A DNA stretch of 64,000 nt, taken from positions 297,693,973 through 297,757,972 of the forward strand of contig JARDYH010000002.1 of the NCBI GenBank assembly GCA_029215795.1. The letters are read 5' to 3'. Origin of the DNA: Anniella stebbinsi (taxonomy: Eukaryota; Chordata; Lepidosauria; Squamata; Anniellidae). Below, in pieces: positions 34,675 through 47,350 of this stretch. Each line of letters opens with the position of its first letter. Positions within the stretch are counted from its first letter, which is position 1. A program made the translations under genes and the position numbers. Under the pieces are notes generated by a model. The model was given only the letters and a program-made list of their open reading frames with translations, searched no databases and had not been told where the DNA came from.

Positions 34675-35360
34675 TAGGGATGTGTATCGTATCGTTAAAA
34701 TGTCCGATAACGATACGATAAGGTCATTATCGGACATCTGATTAACGGTAACGATACCATAGCAAAATCTCCGATAAATATCCGTTCCGAAAATTTTCAG
34801 ACTGATTATATCGGATCATCGGACTGTCATATAAATAAACCTATGACTTCTGTATTTTAAAAGGTAGAGGCATGAAACTTGGTCACAGTGCTTATGGGGT
34901 ATGCCTAAGTATGTGTATGAAATTTGAGATTGATCCCTCCAACCCTCGATTTTATATGAATTTTTGAAAGATCATGCAACTTTTTGACAGGTCTGAATGA
35001 ACACGCGTGGTGAGCTGTCATACTGACCTGTCAGAACTTAAACGTTCTTTAATAAATTCATATAAAATTTAGAGTTGGAGGGATTGATCTCAAATTTCAT
35101 ACACGTACTTACGCATACCCCATAAGCATTGTGACCAAGTTTCAAGCCTCTAACTTTTAAAATACAGAAGTTATAGGCATTTTTTCTAAAAATAATTCAG
35201 CTCTATAGGGCACAATGGGGCTGCAAATTAAATATCGGATTTCCGATAATTATCGTGAAGATGATACGATTAACCTAAGATATTATCGGAGACGATAATT
35301 TGTTTGATCCGAAATTCCAATAATGATAAAATACAATATTTTTGGGCGTGCACATCCCTA
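34675..35360. mobile_element. Palindromic hAT-like element (family D, copy 3), 686 bp, complete
   Basis: The ends are 'tagggatgtgtatcg' and, in reverse complement, 'tagggatgtgcacgc'. The target duplication gttgtgag is perfect (34667-34674 and 35361-35368), 8 bp long as in hAT elements. Both subterminal regions carry repeated 'ccgata/tatcgg' and 'cgatacgat' motifs. The centre is a large palindrome with arms of roughly 140 bp (about 34838-34976 and 35040-35177) sharing blocks such as 'cttatggggtatgc' and its complement. No transposase, so it must have been moved in trans. Confidence 0.85.
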
Positions 35361-35368
35361 GTTGTGAG

Positions 35369-36682
35369 CCATCATTGTACATGCTCATATTTGTATGATG
35401 GTTTTAGGATAGAAAACACTTTTTACAATTGTTTTGGATGATTCTAGGACAGAGAACATTTTTCCTATCCCTCATGTACTAAAGGAAGAATGTGAGAAGG
35501 AGAATATGCTTTGTTTTTCCGATTAATACAGGATGAAATCATATTAATAGAACATGCACCTCAGGAGTTGAAGATCCAAAATGAAACCCTAATTTTCAAA
35601 CACATTTTATGCCAAAAAAATAATACCTAGGCATATTGTAACATTCTTATTCTGTTAAAGCTGCCCCTTTCTCTGCTGTGGCAATTCACAGAGTATTGTA
35701 ATTCCTGATCTGATGGTCCTGTCTTCCCAGTTTACGGAAAGCCACAAGGGAGACACAGGTTTCAAGTTGGTTGTCTCTGATATAAACAGTCTTTGCAGCA
35801 AAGGTGGAATAAATCACAGAAGATAAACATTGCTCTGGGGCAGAACAATTTCTTTCACAAGTCTGGGACACTGTAGATTTTCAGTAAATCAGTAACTTTC
35901 ACATTAACATGCAAAAATGCTCTTTGAGAACACTCTTGAAGTAAGATAATTTCAATGTTCGACACTGGAAATACAACAAAGGCAGTACAGGTAGAAATAA
36001 ATGAAAAGATATGCCTGCCTTTATAGAGGGCATAAGACCAAAACAGGGCTGGGAGCAATATTGTGTGTAATTATCTAGGCTGCTTTCATGTATTCATGTT
36101 TAACAAAAATTGGTATTGTGAGGTAATTATTGCAGCAAGGGATATATGCCTGTGCCTTAGCTGAAATATGTCAAGGTTACTCACCCAATTACCACTTGCA
36201 GTTTTCAGTTATTCAAAGATGATTTTACTCTAGAGTTGTGTTTTTTTTTTAAAAAAATGCTTAAATGCTGTTCCTCAGGAACTAACCGTTAAAATAAAGT
36301 TACACTTCGGATTGACCTTATTTTAACCTCACTTGGCATGTGAACAAGTGCATGGGGGCAAAGTGAGTTAAGAGGTTATTGACCCAAGTTACTGGATCTG
36401 AGGAATACAAAGCAGTAGTTTAGAAAGAAAATCCATCTAATATTTAGCTTTCAGCCTTGCCACACACAGCTATGGAGGCAAAGGGGCTTCCTTCAGATTA
36501 CTGAAGATCAGTTTCCCACTGTCTAACAACACATCAGAGCTAGCCTTTTGCATGGTGCTTTTACACTGAGAGGAATGCCGGGGGGAAAATATGGTTTTAT
36601 TTTATCACTTCCAAATTTCTCTTACATTAAAACTATATACCTTGTTCAGAACCATTCAGAAAAATGAAAATATTTAAAAACA
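35369..36682. other. No recognised gene
   Basis: AT-rich DNA with a T/A run near 36240-36258. No coding region was recognised. Confidence 0.4.
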
Positions 36683-36775
36683 TAAGAGCCATGCTGGATT
36701 AGGCCAAGGGTTCATCTATTCCAGCATTCTGTTCACACAGTGGTGAACCAGCTGTCAACCAGCAACCCACAATTT
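36683..36775 (-). mobile_element. CR1 LINE 3'-end fragment
   Basis: Plus-strand text 'agagccatgctggattagg', 'ccagcattctgttcacacag' and 'tggtgaaccagctgtc' is the complement of the last 90 bp of the CR1 subfamily at 8845-10076. Confidence 0.7.
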
Positions 36776-37763
36776 TTAGAAATATTGAGCTGCAACAGAA
36801 GACCATTGACAAGTACACATTGCTGAAGAAACCAATGGAGAAGTAAAAAATAGTTTGCAAATTTTCATAATATTGCCAGGGGCCCAAGGGAGGAACTCTG
36901 TGTTGTTCAGGCTTGATGTCTCCATTGTCTGTAAAGTTTTGTTCTGTATCTTAAGCATCAGGAATGCTATGTTCAGGCATTGAATATCTAGATGCTCACA
37001 TTGCAGTAAATTCCCTGAAGGGGGCTAAATGCCGTTCTGATCCTCCTTTGCTACCTCTCTGCACTTCAACTAGGTGGCCCTAGACAGAGGTCCACCTCCC
37101 AGGGCTCCTCAGAAAGTAGGCCCACCCTATTCTTCTCCATTGGTGAGCTACCTCTGTCTGGACGGCCCACCTCTTGCAATCTCTGCTTGACCATGGAGGG
37201 TTCTCCCCCCATCCAGCCCCTCTCTTGCTCTATCACCTATGGCTCTTATTGCTCCTGGAGCCTCATATTTCCTCAAGTCAGTGTGTCCCCCTCAATGGAC
37301 CCCCTCTACAGCTGCCTGCTGCCTGCCACTTTTCTATTAATCCCTCTTCATGCTGGGTTGCACTAGGTTGGTCCAAGAAGGTTGCCTCATACATAATGTT
37401 GCATAGAAGGAAGTATTTCACCAGGAGAGTTTTCCCATCCCAGTGCTGCAATTAATTATGCATAAACTGCCCCCAAACTCCATTCAGAATGGGTCTGGCA
37501 ATCTGGCCCCTGGACTGAATGAAAATGCCCACCTCTGGTTTATTCTAACCCATGAGTAAGCCATTGTCCACTATGAGTCTAACAATGCAATCCTGTGCAT
37601 GTTTAGGCAGGCAAAAAAGGCCAACAATGACCAAAAACATCCTACAACTCCCATGCGGACTCAGGAATGCTGGGAGTTTTTCTGTCTATTCATGCGTAAG
37701 ATTTCATTTTTAATTGCTAATCGGCTAATATCCTGAACATAAGCCAGAAGTCCATTTGCTACA
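36776..37763. other. No recognised gene
   Basis: Unassigned DNA. The fragment 'gcaatcctgtgcatg' at about 37585 may be a piece of the short palindromic repeat seen at 25799. Nothing else was recognised. Confidence 0.4.
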
Positions 37764-37890
37764 GGGCTGGACAATTTGTGGCCCTTCAGATGTTTAGGCT
37801 CACAACTCCCATCAGACATAGCCAGCATAGCCAAGGATCAGGGATGATGGGAGCTGTAGTCCAAAACAGCTGGAGTGCCAAAATGTGCTT
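37764..37890. mobile_element. hAT-like MITE, palindromic type
   Basis: Begins 'cagggctggacaatttgtgg' and continues with 'cccttcagatg', 'cacaactcccatcag', 'gatgatgggagctgtagtcc' and 'aaaacagctggagtgcc'. The two halves are imperfect inverted copies of each other. This is a well-known layout for short hAT-derived repeats in reptiles. Confidence 0.6.
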
Positions 37891-38946
37891 ATCCCAGATC
37901 TAATATGTAATCTCACAAGCTAAGGAACATTCCTACCCAAATTTTACAGCTCAAACTTTAAACAATCAACTGAATGTTTTCTTTGTTTTTGTTTCATGCT
38001 GTAAAATCTTCCCTCATTACCCCACTTTTTACATTCTACTCCACTCAACAACCCACTATTATCCCAAAACTAGACATAAGCTCGCTAAATCTGATAAACA
38101 GTACACAATAAATAGTACACTGATGTTTACATTACCTGATTTATTATTACTTATTATGAATATATGTGTGTGTTTTATTGTGCACTATTACTTATCCATT
38201 CCTACATTTTGACATGTTAAGTTTAATGATTCCCAGTAAGACAAGATTTCAAAGAACATGGTTTTTAAACAATGCCATTTATGAAACCTTAGCCCTCAGA
38301 AAAAAGGTAAAACATTTTGGTTTGTACTGACTCAAAAAAAAACAAACCTAGTTAATAAAGTAGGGAATAAGCAACATTTAATGTGTTCATTTAAGTGAAC
38401 ATAGATACCTACTGTGTCATTTTCTCGTAAAGTTTCTGTGCACACACACAATAAATTTTATTATGCAAGAAAACCACCAACTTGTGTATTTTGATATAGG
38501 TGATCTCAAAAGATGAATGTTCAAATATATTAATTAATAAATTATACCCTTACAATGTCAACATATGACAAAACACCTACTCTTAATCATTCAGCCAAAC
38601 TTTATGTTATATTCATGCTACTGGAGCATGAAATCTTGTTCAGCTAGAACTCTTGTATTTCTATTCTAGTAATTTCTATAGCAATCAGATTAAGGAGAGT
38701 ACGGTCAAGGCATCAAGATGCTTTTGAAATCTAAGAAAATATTAAATGGGTTTTTTTCATCTTAAACTGAATGTACAGGAGCCTATAGATAGTTAATGAA
38801 AATAAACATATCACTTCTAAAACAATATAGCATTAAGATGACAATCCTGAGGCCTAGACAATCTCAGGGCCTTTTCATATATTACTCTCCCACTTGCATT
38901 CCTCTCAGTGAGATGTTAGGAATGGCTCTTCATTTTAAGGGGGGGA
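37891..38946. other. No recognised gene; AT-rich DNA
   Basis: No coding region was recognised. A purine run 'aagggggggatg' lies directly before the LTR start at 38947. Confidence 0.4.
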
Positions 38947-39182
38947 TGTAATGTTCTACTCTTTGTGGTTGTAAATATATTGCAAAGTGTATTGTTTGTG
39001 ATATGCATTTGTTTATATCTGGTTGGTTAGAGTGCCTGGATTAGCTGGCTGTGTAAGAGTGAGAGGAGCTAGAGAGCGAGTGGAGTGTATATATGTATCT
39101 GACAGAGAGAACTGACAGGTTGATTGGGGGGGGGAGATTTGAGGGGAATTTTTGAGAGAGACCTTGAAAGAGATTTGAGAGT

Positions 39183-39232
<50 letters not shown>

Positions 39233-39478
39233 TGAAGCAGAATTGTTAGATGAGAAGAGTGTTTGAGAGATTGAGATAAAATTTTAGAGCATAGATTAAA
39301 TAAAGAACAGTTTGTTAAAGTTTAAGAGTGTACTGACAGAAACTACTAAGCTTTGTACTTGTAACAACTACGCATTAGAACTGAAGAAACCATTAAGCTT
39401 ATTTACCTGCAATTATGTTACTAAATTCTTGTTAATTACATCAACTGGTGTGGTCTTTGAGTGTACCTGAGAAGGTAC
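38947..39478 (+). mobile_element. LTR, probably gypsy-type (LTR family 2)
   Basis: Starts TGTAATG right after a G-rich polypurine-like run, and contains a polyadenylation signal AATAAA (about 39298-39304) followed by a short R/U5-like region. Directly downstream is 'tggtggcagcag' (39479-39490), which resembles the start of the leader of many vertebrate gypsy elements. About 110 bp of leader-like text follows before a hAT-like fragment. A (GA)n microsatellite lies inside. No gag or pol frame was found, so the element is solo or 3'-truncated. The purine run before it and the leader after it are both seen, which is unusual for a simple solo LTR. Confidence 0.45.
39186..39230. repeat. (GA)n microsatellite
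   Basis: About 22 GA units within the LTR-like segment, in a region already rich in GAGA. Confidence 0.95.
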
Positions 39479-39596
39479 TGGTGGCAGCAGAACAAAGAAA
39501 TTATCTGGAGGCCGGGTTGCTGGGCTGTAGTGCTGTGGGGCCTAAATAGTAAAGACAAGATAGGGGCGGCAGCAGCAAGTGGTCGAGGATAACCTC

Positions 39597-39645
39597 ACAT
39601 AGTCCAAAACATCTGGAGGACCACAAATCACCCAACCCTGCTGTA
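39597..39645. mobile_element. hAT-like MITE end fragment
   Basis: The text 'agtccaaaacatctggagga' followed by 'cacccaaccctgctg' is the right end of the palindromic hAT-like repeat seen at 37764-37890. Confidence 0.5.
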
Positions 39646-39688
39646 GAACTATTTTAAAGCAAATTATTTTTGAAAATGCTGAGCAATA

Positions 39689-39724
<36 letters not shown>

Positions 39725-42662
39725 AAACTAGATTTAAGTCTCGGTCCAATTTATTTTGTTTCTCATTCCCTCTTTAAATTGACTTTAGTTTATATTGTAG
39801 AGTGCAGTTCAGTGTAAGGCAGGATCTGAATTTTCAGCATTTTGGAAATAAAAGTCCAGGACAGAAGATATTGAAGGAATACTGAAGGGTTTGCATGCTC
39901 AGGCTGCAGCCATAGGTTCTTGTCTCTTTTACTCAATCCTCCCATTCAGCCCACTACTGGTCAACTATCCTAGCTAAATGCCACTCTCAGTGCACTCAGA
40001 AGATAGGCCAGGCTGTTTCTACATTGGCTAGCTTCCAAGCTTGTGCACCACAATATGTTCAAAAATTACTTGCTTGTTGCAGAGGATTCTGCTGTGCAGA
40101 TTTTGAGCAGGACTGAATCGAAGCATCCTGGACAACTTTCCAAGTGACTGGAGAGTATGCATCCGAACATAGATTCTAAACCACACTCACAGTTTGTGAA
40201 GTCTTGCCTCTTGGAGTTTCCGCAAGCACAAGTGCAATAATGAAGGGGAAAGTAATCACAAATTATGTTCTCCAGTCTCAGTAAGAATGGCCGGTAGTAC
40301 AGGACATAGAGGATCTCGCCTTTTCTATCTGCCTCCCTGCCACCCCCTAGACCAAGGCTGCTAAGTGAGGAGAGACTCGGGCTCATTATCTTTTAATATG
40401 GCAGTAGCAGCTAAAATTATGGAGAGGGAGGGAACACCTCAAATCCCAGGTTGGTGCCAAGGAAGAGGGGGCTGGCAAATTGATCCCTAGCTGCCCCCTC
40501 CAACACCAGCAGGTCCCTATTCAGTGGGCTTGCTGATGGCTATGGCAAGCAGCAGCAGCATTGCAACCTGACACTTTCATATTCCCACACTGTCCAGATC
40601 TAGTATCACACTGGAACATTAAGGAAACATCCAAATGGCGGCTGCCTAACTTGGTGGGCAGAAGGGCCCATTATAGGGTAGGCATTAGCACTGTTGGGTC
40701 CTACTGGGTCCCAGGGCCCTGCTGCCCAGGAATGATGGATGTGGTGCCACCAGTCATTTCTGAGTCATTCATTTCACTTATGTCATACTTCAGGAGCGAT
40801 GGGGAAAGGGAAACACAATGCATCTTCACCGAGTGCTTGACCCAGCCCCCTCCGCAAGCCAGGTGAAAGTGTCTTAATGACTATGTGATTACAGCTGCTG
40901 CAAGTTGTTCAGAATATGAACAAGCTGGGGGGAGGAATCTAAACAAAAGGCACTGTCCTATGTGACAAAGAGTTAGCCAAATGTATGTATAGATTCAGCC
41001 CTTCCTAGCAGGGCTATTAATAGATCACCTGCGCTGAATAAGCAAAGCAAACAGTTGAAGATCTGAAACATTCTTAACCTGACTTGAGGCTATGTCTTTC
41101 ACTTTCCCCCCTACTATGTAAGGAGCAAACAAGCTAAACAAATTACAAGACATAGTAAGTTTATTGTATTGTATCTAGATTAGTTAAACGTTCAACCTGT
41201 ATTTTTGTGCTTACATATAAAATTGGGGAGCTGAATGAACATATAGATTTGGATTTAATATCATTAGAGAACTGCAGCATTACAATTATTTCAGAACAAA
41301 TGAATTTGAAAAGAAATAATGCAGACCTCTCAACTATATATGCAACAAGATTGGCAGCTTTTCATTTTATGTATGTTATATGAACAGGTGGAATTGTTTA
41401 TGGGAATAGGACAAAAGTCTGTTTTTTTTCTCTGAGGGAAGGATGATGCCTCAACAAAAGAACTACAGAATATCTTCTCTGAAAATAACATCCTTCATCA
41501 AGGTATCACAAAATGCTTTTCAGAAGGAACCCAGCATTAGCTAAGGAAAAAAGAAAGGTCTTGAAGCAATATCTCAAATGAAGGGATTCAATAGCCTGAG
41601 AGACACAAAACATTTTCCAGATAAATGAGGCAGCCTGAGTGGAAGGGCAATTTCTAGCTACACAGAGTTATGACAAGTTATAGGGAAACATGCTGGATGA
41701 AGAGATGGGGATTGAGGAGCAAGGGCTTGATATTGTGTGTTTTGAGGTCAAAATGTTGAGCAAATCAGTGGAAATGCAGAAAGGTAGAAAAGCAATTTGG
41801 AATTGGATTTGGAGAAGGAAGAAAGCTAGAGAAATGACAGAAAATGGGCTGATACAATCTTCTATTTCCTGGGGCAAGAATGGCATATGGCCGCACAATT
41901 ATAGTGACTACAGTACAGACCAGGTAGTCGAGTGATAAATAGAACTGCAAGAAACAGTACAAGGAAGTAAGGAAAGAATAAGATTTCAGTGGATAGACAA
42001 TGAAGAGTAATGATTGAACTGACATTAGAAACTATTAGGAGATAGCAGAAAGGAAAGAAAGGAAAAGAAGGATAGCAGAAGTGTTGTTATGGGTTGAAAT
42101 CACCCAACCCTTATTTTCGTCACAAAACAATCATGTCATGGTAGAGATCCTCATGGATATGAGTTGTGTAAATCCTCAAAAGATGGTCTGATAAGAGGCT
42201 TCCTTTGCTGGGCAAATGTACAAATCCAGTCTACAAACCACCAACCCAACAATGAGACAACATATTGACAGTTGAACACGCAGTAAAGTGATTGCAATTT
42301 TCTGACTGTTGATGAGCAGTGAGGGCAAAGAAATAAATAAAAACTGAATAATTAGAGCTGTTCTCTAAAATTGAGAATGGGGATTTGCATCTAGCAAAAG
42401 GACCTTGCTTTTCCCTTCAAACTGTGCAGTATACTGTGCTGAATGCAGAGACTCCCTGGATACTTCCCAACTTATTCAGGGTGAAGAACTTTTTCAGCTT
42501 GAGGGTCGCATTGGCTGCAGCTCCCTATGTGCTTGTCCAGATGGGCATGCACCCACCCACACCCACCCACACCCTATAAACTCTATTGATACACACATTC
42601 ACTGCATTGTCTCTCTTTCTCTCACAGACACTCCCGCACATGCGCATACACAGAAGCATATC
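39646..42662. other. No recognised gene
   Basis: Unassigned DNA with an (ATT)n array at 39691-39722. Open frames of 101-106 codons (40066-40386 minus, 40561-40866 plus) have no recognisable domain. A CA-rich, C-rich stretch lies at about 42550-42665. Confidence 0.35.
39691..39722. repeat. (ATT)n microsatellite
   Basis: About 11 uninterrupted ATT units. Confidence 0.95.
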
Positions 42663-43110
42663 CCCCATGCTGCAATTAAGTTTTTAAAGAGACTGATTGC
42701 AGCATGGGGCAATTTGTTTTGAGGCCGGCACAATTCCGGTGGAGTGTTAGCGCTTCCTTCTCCAGAACTGATCCTTCTTTGGAACCAGGAATATTTTTAA
42801 GGGGGGTGTTTAAGTGCTCAAGAAAGAGTGGGAAGCTTTTCTCTCCCCAGCAATGACCCCCTCCAGAAAATCTACCCTATGATGCAATTAGCCATTTAAA
42901 AAGCCTTCATTGGTACAAATGGAAGCTTTTAAAAAGTTTAATTTCAGCATGGATCAGGCAATTATTCAAGGGGCAATAACAGTGCTTGGGGGAGGAAGGG
43001 TTAGCCCCTTCCCAGCAACAACCCCTCCCCAAAATGCTCCCCATGCAGAAATGAGGCTTTTTAAAAAAAGTATCCAAAAATCTGAATAACAGAGCATGAT
43101 CATCCTTTGT
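42663..43110. repeat. Locally repeated module, about 225-bp spacing
   Basis: The motif set 'cagcatgg..caatt' then 'ttcc..ctcc..aa..g..cc' then a 'tttttaaa' block recurs at about 42695, 42880 and 43035. Parts are also inverted ('catgctgcaat' at 42667 and 'attgcagcatg' at 42696). It looks like a diverged array of an inverted-repeat element. No coding region. Confidence 0.35.
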
Positions 43111-44462
43111 GTTTTTTTCATGACTGTGAGCCTCTTTTTTTGGGGGGGGGAGTCTGTATGGGCCCAATAGATGTGACACAAGTGCTTTAGTGAATAAACA
43201 TCAATAAAATCCCTTTCCACATGTGCAGGTGGGGATCCCCAGAGGGGAACGGAAAGGAGGGCTCATAAACGGAGAACCACAGGGCCAGCGTCAAGGATTG
43301 CAACTGGCTTGTTCACCTGCCTCTCATTCTAGCCCAGACAACAGTGGTGAAGAAAAGGAGAATCAGTAGATGATACTACTTTCACTGGCTCTCCTGTACA
43401 AGCAAATGGTAGTAGCAACCATGAGAAAGAAGAAAAGAAAAGAAAAGCAGCTGGTGACCATGATGGTGAGAAGGCAGGCTCACTGAGGGAGGGGCACCAC
43501 TGAGAGTGTCTTGCCCAAAATCCTGGAACCAGAAGTGGAGAAGCATTCCAAAAGGTTTATAGGCCCCATACTATTTAAAGCTTAATAGTTCAACTGCCAG
43601 CACCTTGAATAAGGCACAGAAGCCAATAGGAAGTGCACAAATTTCATTACCAATACTTTACGTTCTCAATGGGCTACTTCCATTAGGAGACAGACTTATA
43701 TTCAGCAACAATGGAAACTTCCGGACACTTTGAGGACAACTCCATGTAGAATGCATTGCAGCAGTCAATCATCTAAAAGATTCTAAGAGTACTGATGACA
43801 GTTTCCAGCTTTTTATTCGTTAGCAATGGACATATGTTTTTCTAGCTAGTGCAGCTACTTTGGTGGAGTTGAAAGACAAGGTAGGATCTGATGTCCTAAC
43901 TTCAAATCATATATTGAGATTTGGTTAGATTAGGTATTCAAAAATATTGTCCACATAACTTGTCCTATCACCAATGGTATTTTCAAGTGGAGAATGTGAC
44001 ATGCAATCTAATCTATTAACAAATACAGCTACAACTTCCCAGAAATGATCCCTGTGAACATGGTGGAATGAAGATGTGCAACAGTAATTGTGGAAATCAC
44101 CAGTAAGAACCTGAAAGAGCAACCATGTTAGAGTATACTGAATGGAGAAGATTTCATAGTCCTATCTATAAATTATCCAGGTATAACAGGGACAACTAAA
44201 TATTCTGAACGCATAGATATTTGACAAGAAGGGGGACTTCCAGTTCTTACTGGACTGCTCCAAAGGAAATGTCAGGCCCAAGTAGGAGTGTACTCATGGT
44301 TGTTGGATACCAAAAGGGTTTATAGGTAGGATCATTATCCAAACAGGCATGGTTAAGACTGGCCCAAGAGGCTAGGGTCAAGAGTATTGTCCAGAGACGT
44401 ATGGTCAAGGATCAAATTCCTAATGCTGCTTTGTAGCCCTCTACTCCTCACAATGCAATAGA
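43111..44462. other. No recognised gene
   Basis: Non-coding DNA. Nothing was recognised. Confidence 0.4.
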
Positions 44463-44560
44463 TGGGGGTGGGCAACTTGTCATCCTCAAATGTTGAACTG
44501 CAATGCCCATCATCCCTCAGCATTGACTGTGCTGGCTAGGGCTGGTGAGAGCTGCAATTG
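44463..44560. mobile_element. hAT-like MITE fragment
   Basis: Contains 'gggtgggcaacttgtc', 'cccatcatccctcagc' and 'gtgctggctagggctggtga', matching the same palindromic hAT-like repeat as 37764-37890. Confidence 0.55.
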
Positions 44561-45551
44561 TATTTATTTAATACTCTTCTGAAATGAAAACTATTCACAC
44601 ACACATTGTGATGAGAACAACACCATCCCTACTCGTAAGCAGGGACTGCGGCTTAATTGAAATATCCCCTTTGCAAATTCCATCGAACTTACATTACTCA
44701 TGAAGCATTTCTGTGCAAGATGTTATTTCAATGAGATTTGCAAAAGAGTTATACTCAATGGTTTATGGCCATTACTCTTTTGATAGGTGACACGGTTATG
44801 TTTTCACAGCAAAAAAAAATATGAGTTTCAATGAAGATGCACACTGTTAATTTGACAACAAACATAACCCTTTATATAGGAGAGAACTGAAGATTAAAGA
44901 AGTCTATGAAACGGATCAGTGAGATGACGTATGAAGAATAGGTTGATAGAATCCACTTCCTGTTTCTGCAAACCTTTTCCTATCAGAGGAATAAAGGAAG
45001 CATACCGCTGATCAAGCACACATACCAGTTTCCTTTTATAAAATAATAATCAAGTATGCTGGGGTTGCAGATTTTAAAATTGCTCATTAAATTATTTAAA
45101 TTAAACAAGAAAATAAGCCCAGCAAGGACTGAATTTGTTTGCAAAGCAAGTAAAAAAAAGTCCTGCCATATTATTGGCAAGGGAAAACAGGAAACTAGCT
45201 GGTTAGTATAAACTTCAATTACCCGAACGCACAAAACTCAAGTACTCAAGGATCCTATTGTACTTTAAATAAATCTCTCTGAGTTCTCAGCTGCCACTTA
45301 TGGCATAATGACAGCCAACAGCATTAAAGCTTGGGCTCAAGCTTTAGCACTTGATCCCTGCCTTATGTCAGACTTCTGAAATTTATTTTAACCACTTTTA
45401 TTAACAGGAAGAAATAAATGGATTTATTTCTACAGTCTGGGAGAATAACCTTAAAACACACTGGAACTGACATCATGCATATACAGTAAGTGTATTTTAA
45501 ATATATGCATGGAAAGATATCACACATGCAAGGTCCCAATATAGGTCCCAT
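44561..45551. other. No recognised gene; AT-rich DNA
   Basis: No coding region or known repeat was recognised. Confidence 0.4.

Positions 45552-45607
<56 letters not shown>
45552..45607. repeat. Compound (CT)n(CA)n microsatellite
   Basis: About 12 CT units followed directly by about 16 CA units. A very similar compound array lies at 60429-60478. The 143- and 156-codon open frames that cross it are produced by the repeat. Confidence 0.95.
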
Positions 45608-45611
<4 letters not shown>

Positions 45612-46952
45612 AGAGAGAGCACAAAAACATATTAATAGCAGAAACACATGTAGGGGAATAGCATCACCACCATCCCAACTGAATAAATATCCTTCAATTG
45701 AAATGTGCACATGGGGTGTGGGGGAGGATAAAACCAAAAAGGTCTGGGCATCATTACTGGCACCAGGACCTATGAATATGTGGTATTTGACCAAAATATA
45801 TTTTGGGCCTTTTAATGCACATAGCCTAACTTATCTGTTTGAGTCTTGTGACTTGCCTTTCAAGGTAAGGAGTTGTGAAAGGGTAGAAACAACCTTTCAC
45901 AGCTCACCAGTACCCACACACATGCAAGCACGGTACTTCCTGGTATCTCCTACCTTATAGCCTCCTCCTTTTCTTCTTTCAACTTATCCCTTCTTTGCAT
46001 TCATAATCTACCATGGCTCCATGAGTCTGCCAAGCCATGAATGTTGCTACCATATTCATTCTGAATCCATGTCTCATAATTTCAGCATTTCTCCAACAGC
46101 TGTATCGCTTTCACCTAAACTCATTTAAAGGGATGCAGTGTCACCCCTTCTTCCTCACACACTACTGCTATGGTTGCTGCTACTGCTGGGGTGGGATGGG
46201 TGGGATGGGGGGGTTCTACTGTCAAGTTAGTGCTGTACAAGAATGGGTAAGCCAAAGGCTGCTCAGTTTATTGCAAGATCCCTCGTAATGAAGTGAGAAC
46301 CCCTGAACATACATACACTTGTATTCAAAAGATCTCACATGTCATATAGAAACACTTAATTCTAGTGCTCATACAAAAATTAGCATACCCATGTCAACAC
46401 TGCAATTCACATCTTGTCCCATGTGTCACCTGACCATCCCTGAAACTATTGCTTCATGGAACACAAATACAACCCCCTCTTTTACTTCTTTTCTACACTC
46501 TGAGGCTTTTTTAAAAAAGGAAATAACATGCATTTTATCTAGGCCTGTATATTTCACTGTTACCCTCCTTTCTCCTCATGGTTATATTTTTCAACTCTAC
46601 ACACTCACATGTATTGTACGACAAATGGAAAACTAAGATAGTAACCAAAAAAGTGAACACTGAATGCATACAACCATTCTGTCCTGTGTGACTTAGTTCA
46701 GGTGCCCAGAGGTGCTGAAACTCGCAAGGCACATAAAAGAAAGGAAGGTCAATGCAAATCCCACATCAGGACAGTCTGGTCACAGCCAATCAGGTCAGGG
46801 TCAAGTCAGGTGAAATACCATGGTGTCAGGTCAGGTCTGGTGTGCTGAATAGCAAGGCAAGATTAGACTAGGCAGGGTGTCTTTCTTTCAGGACCTTGGC
46901 CAGCTCCAGGTTAGCTGAGACTCACTCATAGCGAGCCGTTGACTCAGCCACT
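45608..46952. other. No recognised gene
   Basis: Unassigned DNA. The stretch from about 46770 to 46900 is rich in 'ggtcaggt/gtcaggtc' phrases, a weak local repetition. Confidence 0.4.
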
Positions 46953-47071
46953 CTGCCTATCTACACTACTTCTTTAAAATGGTTTATAACAGTTTTAAAC
47001 TGGCTAATAATGGTTATTAACTGGTTTAAAACTGTTATAAACCATTTTAAAGCAGTAGTGTAGATAGGCTC
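46953..47071. mobile_element. Family B TIR element, copy 5
   Basis: Right end 'gtgtagataggctc' (47058-47071) matches copy 1 exactly. The left end 'gcctatctacac' is its inverted copy. The interior is a near-perfect palindrome built from 'aaaatggtttataacagttt' and its complement. Confidence 0.75.
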
Positions 47072-47350
47072 ACCGTCAAAGGCTTTCTGAAGTGCTATAA
47101 AGGCCAGCAGCTCAAGACCTGCAGTGAACTCCACCCCCTCAGAAAAGGCTACTGCCTGATTTGTAGCTACTGACTCCTATGGGGTGGGCTAGTGAAGGCT
47201 GTCATGGGGAAGTGTCCTCTGCATCTGAGGAGTCAGGTAGAGGCACATCCTCTGGCCTGGAAGGCTATGGCATAGCAGGAGTTGGGTTAATGGATGAAGT
47301 CTCCTCTGTCTCTGAGTCCTCTTTGGAGCCAGAGGGTGGGTCAAGCTGGG
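47072..47350. other. Unclassified repeat-like stretch before the DIRS element
   Basis: Contains TCTGAGG/GAGTC-rich text that reads as an acidic, serine-rich frame on the plus strand (47179-47442), partly inside the DIRS terminal repeat. It may be a fragment of another retroelement, but no family was recognised. Confidence 0.3.

Noticed and set aside
45363..45960. Open frames of 143 and 156 codons on both strands
   Set aside because: They run through the (CT)n(CA)n microsatellite, which produces Ser-Leu, Thr-His, Cys-Val or Arg-Glu repeats. No protein features outside the repeat.
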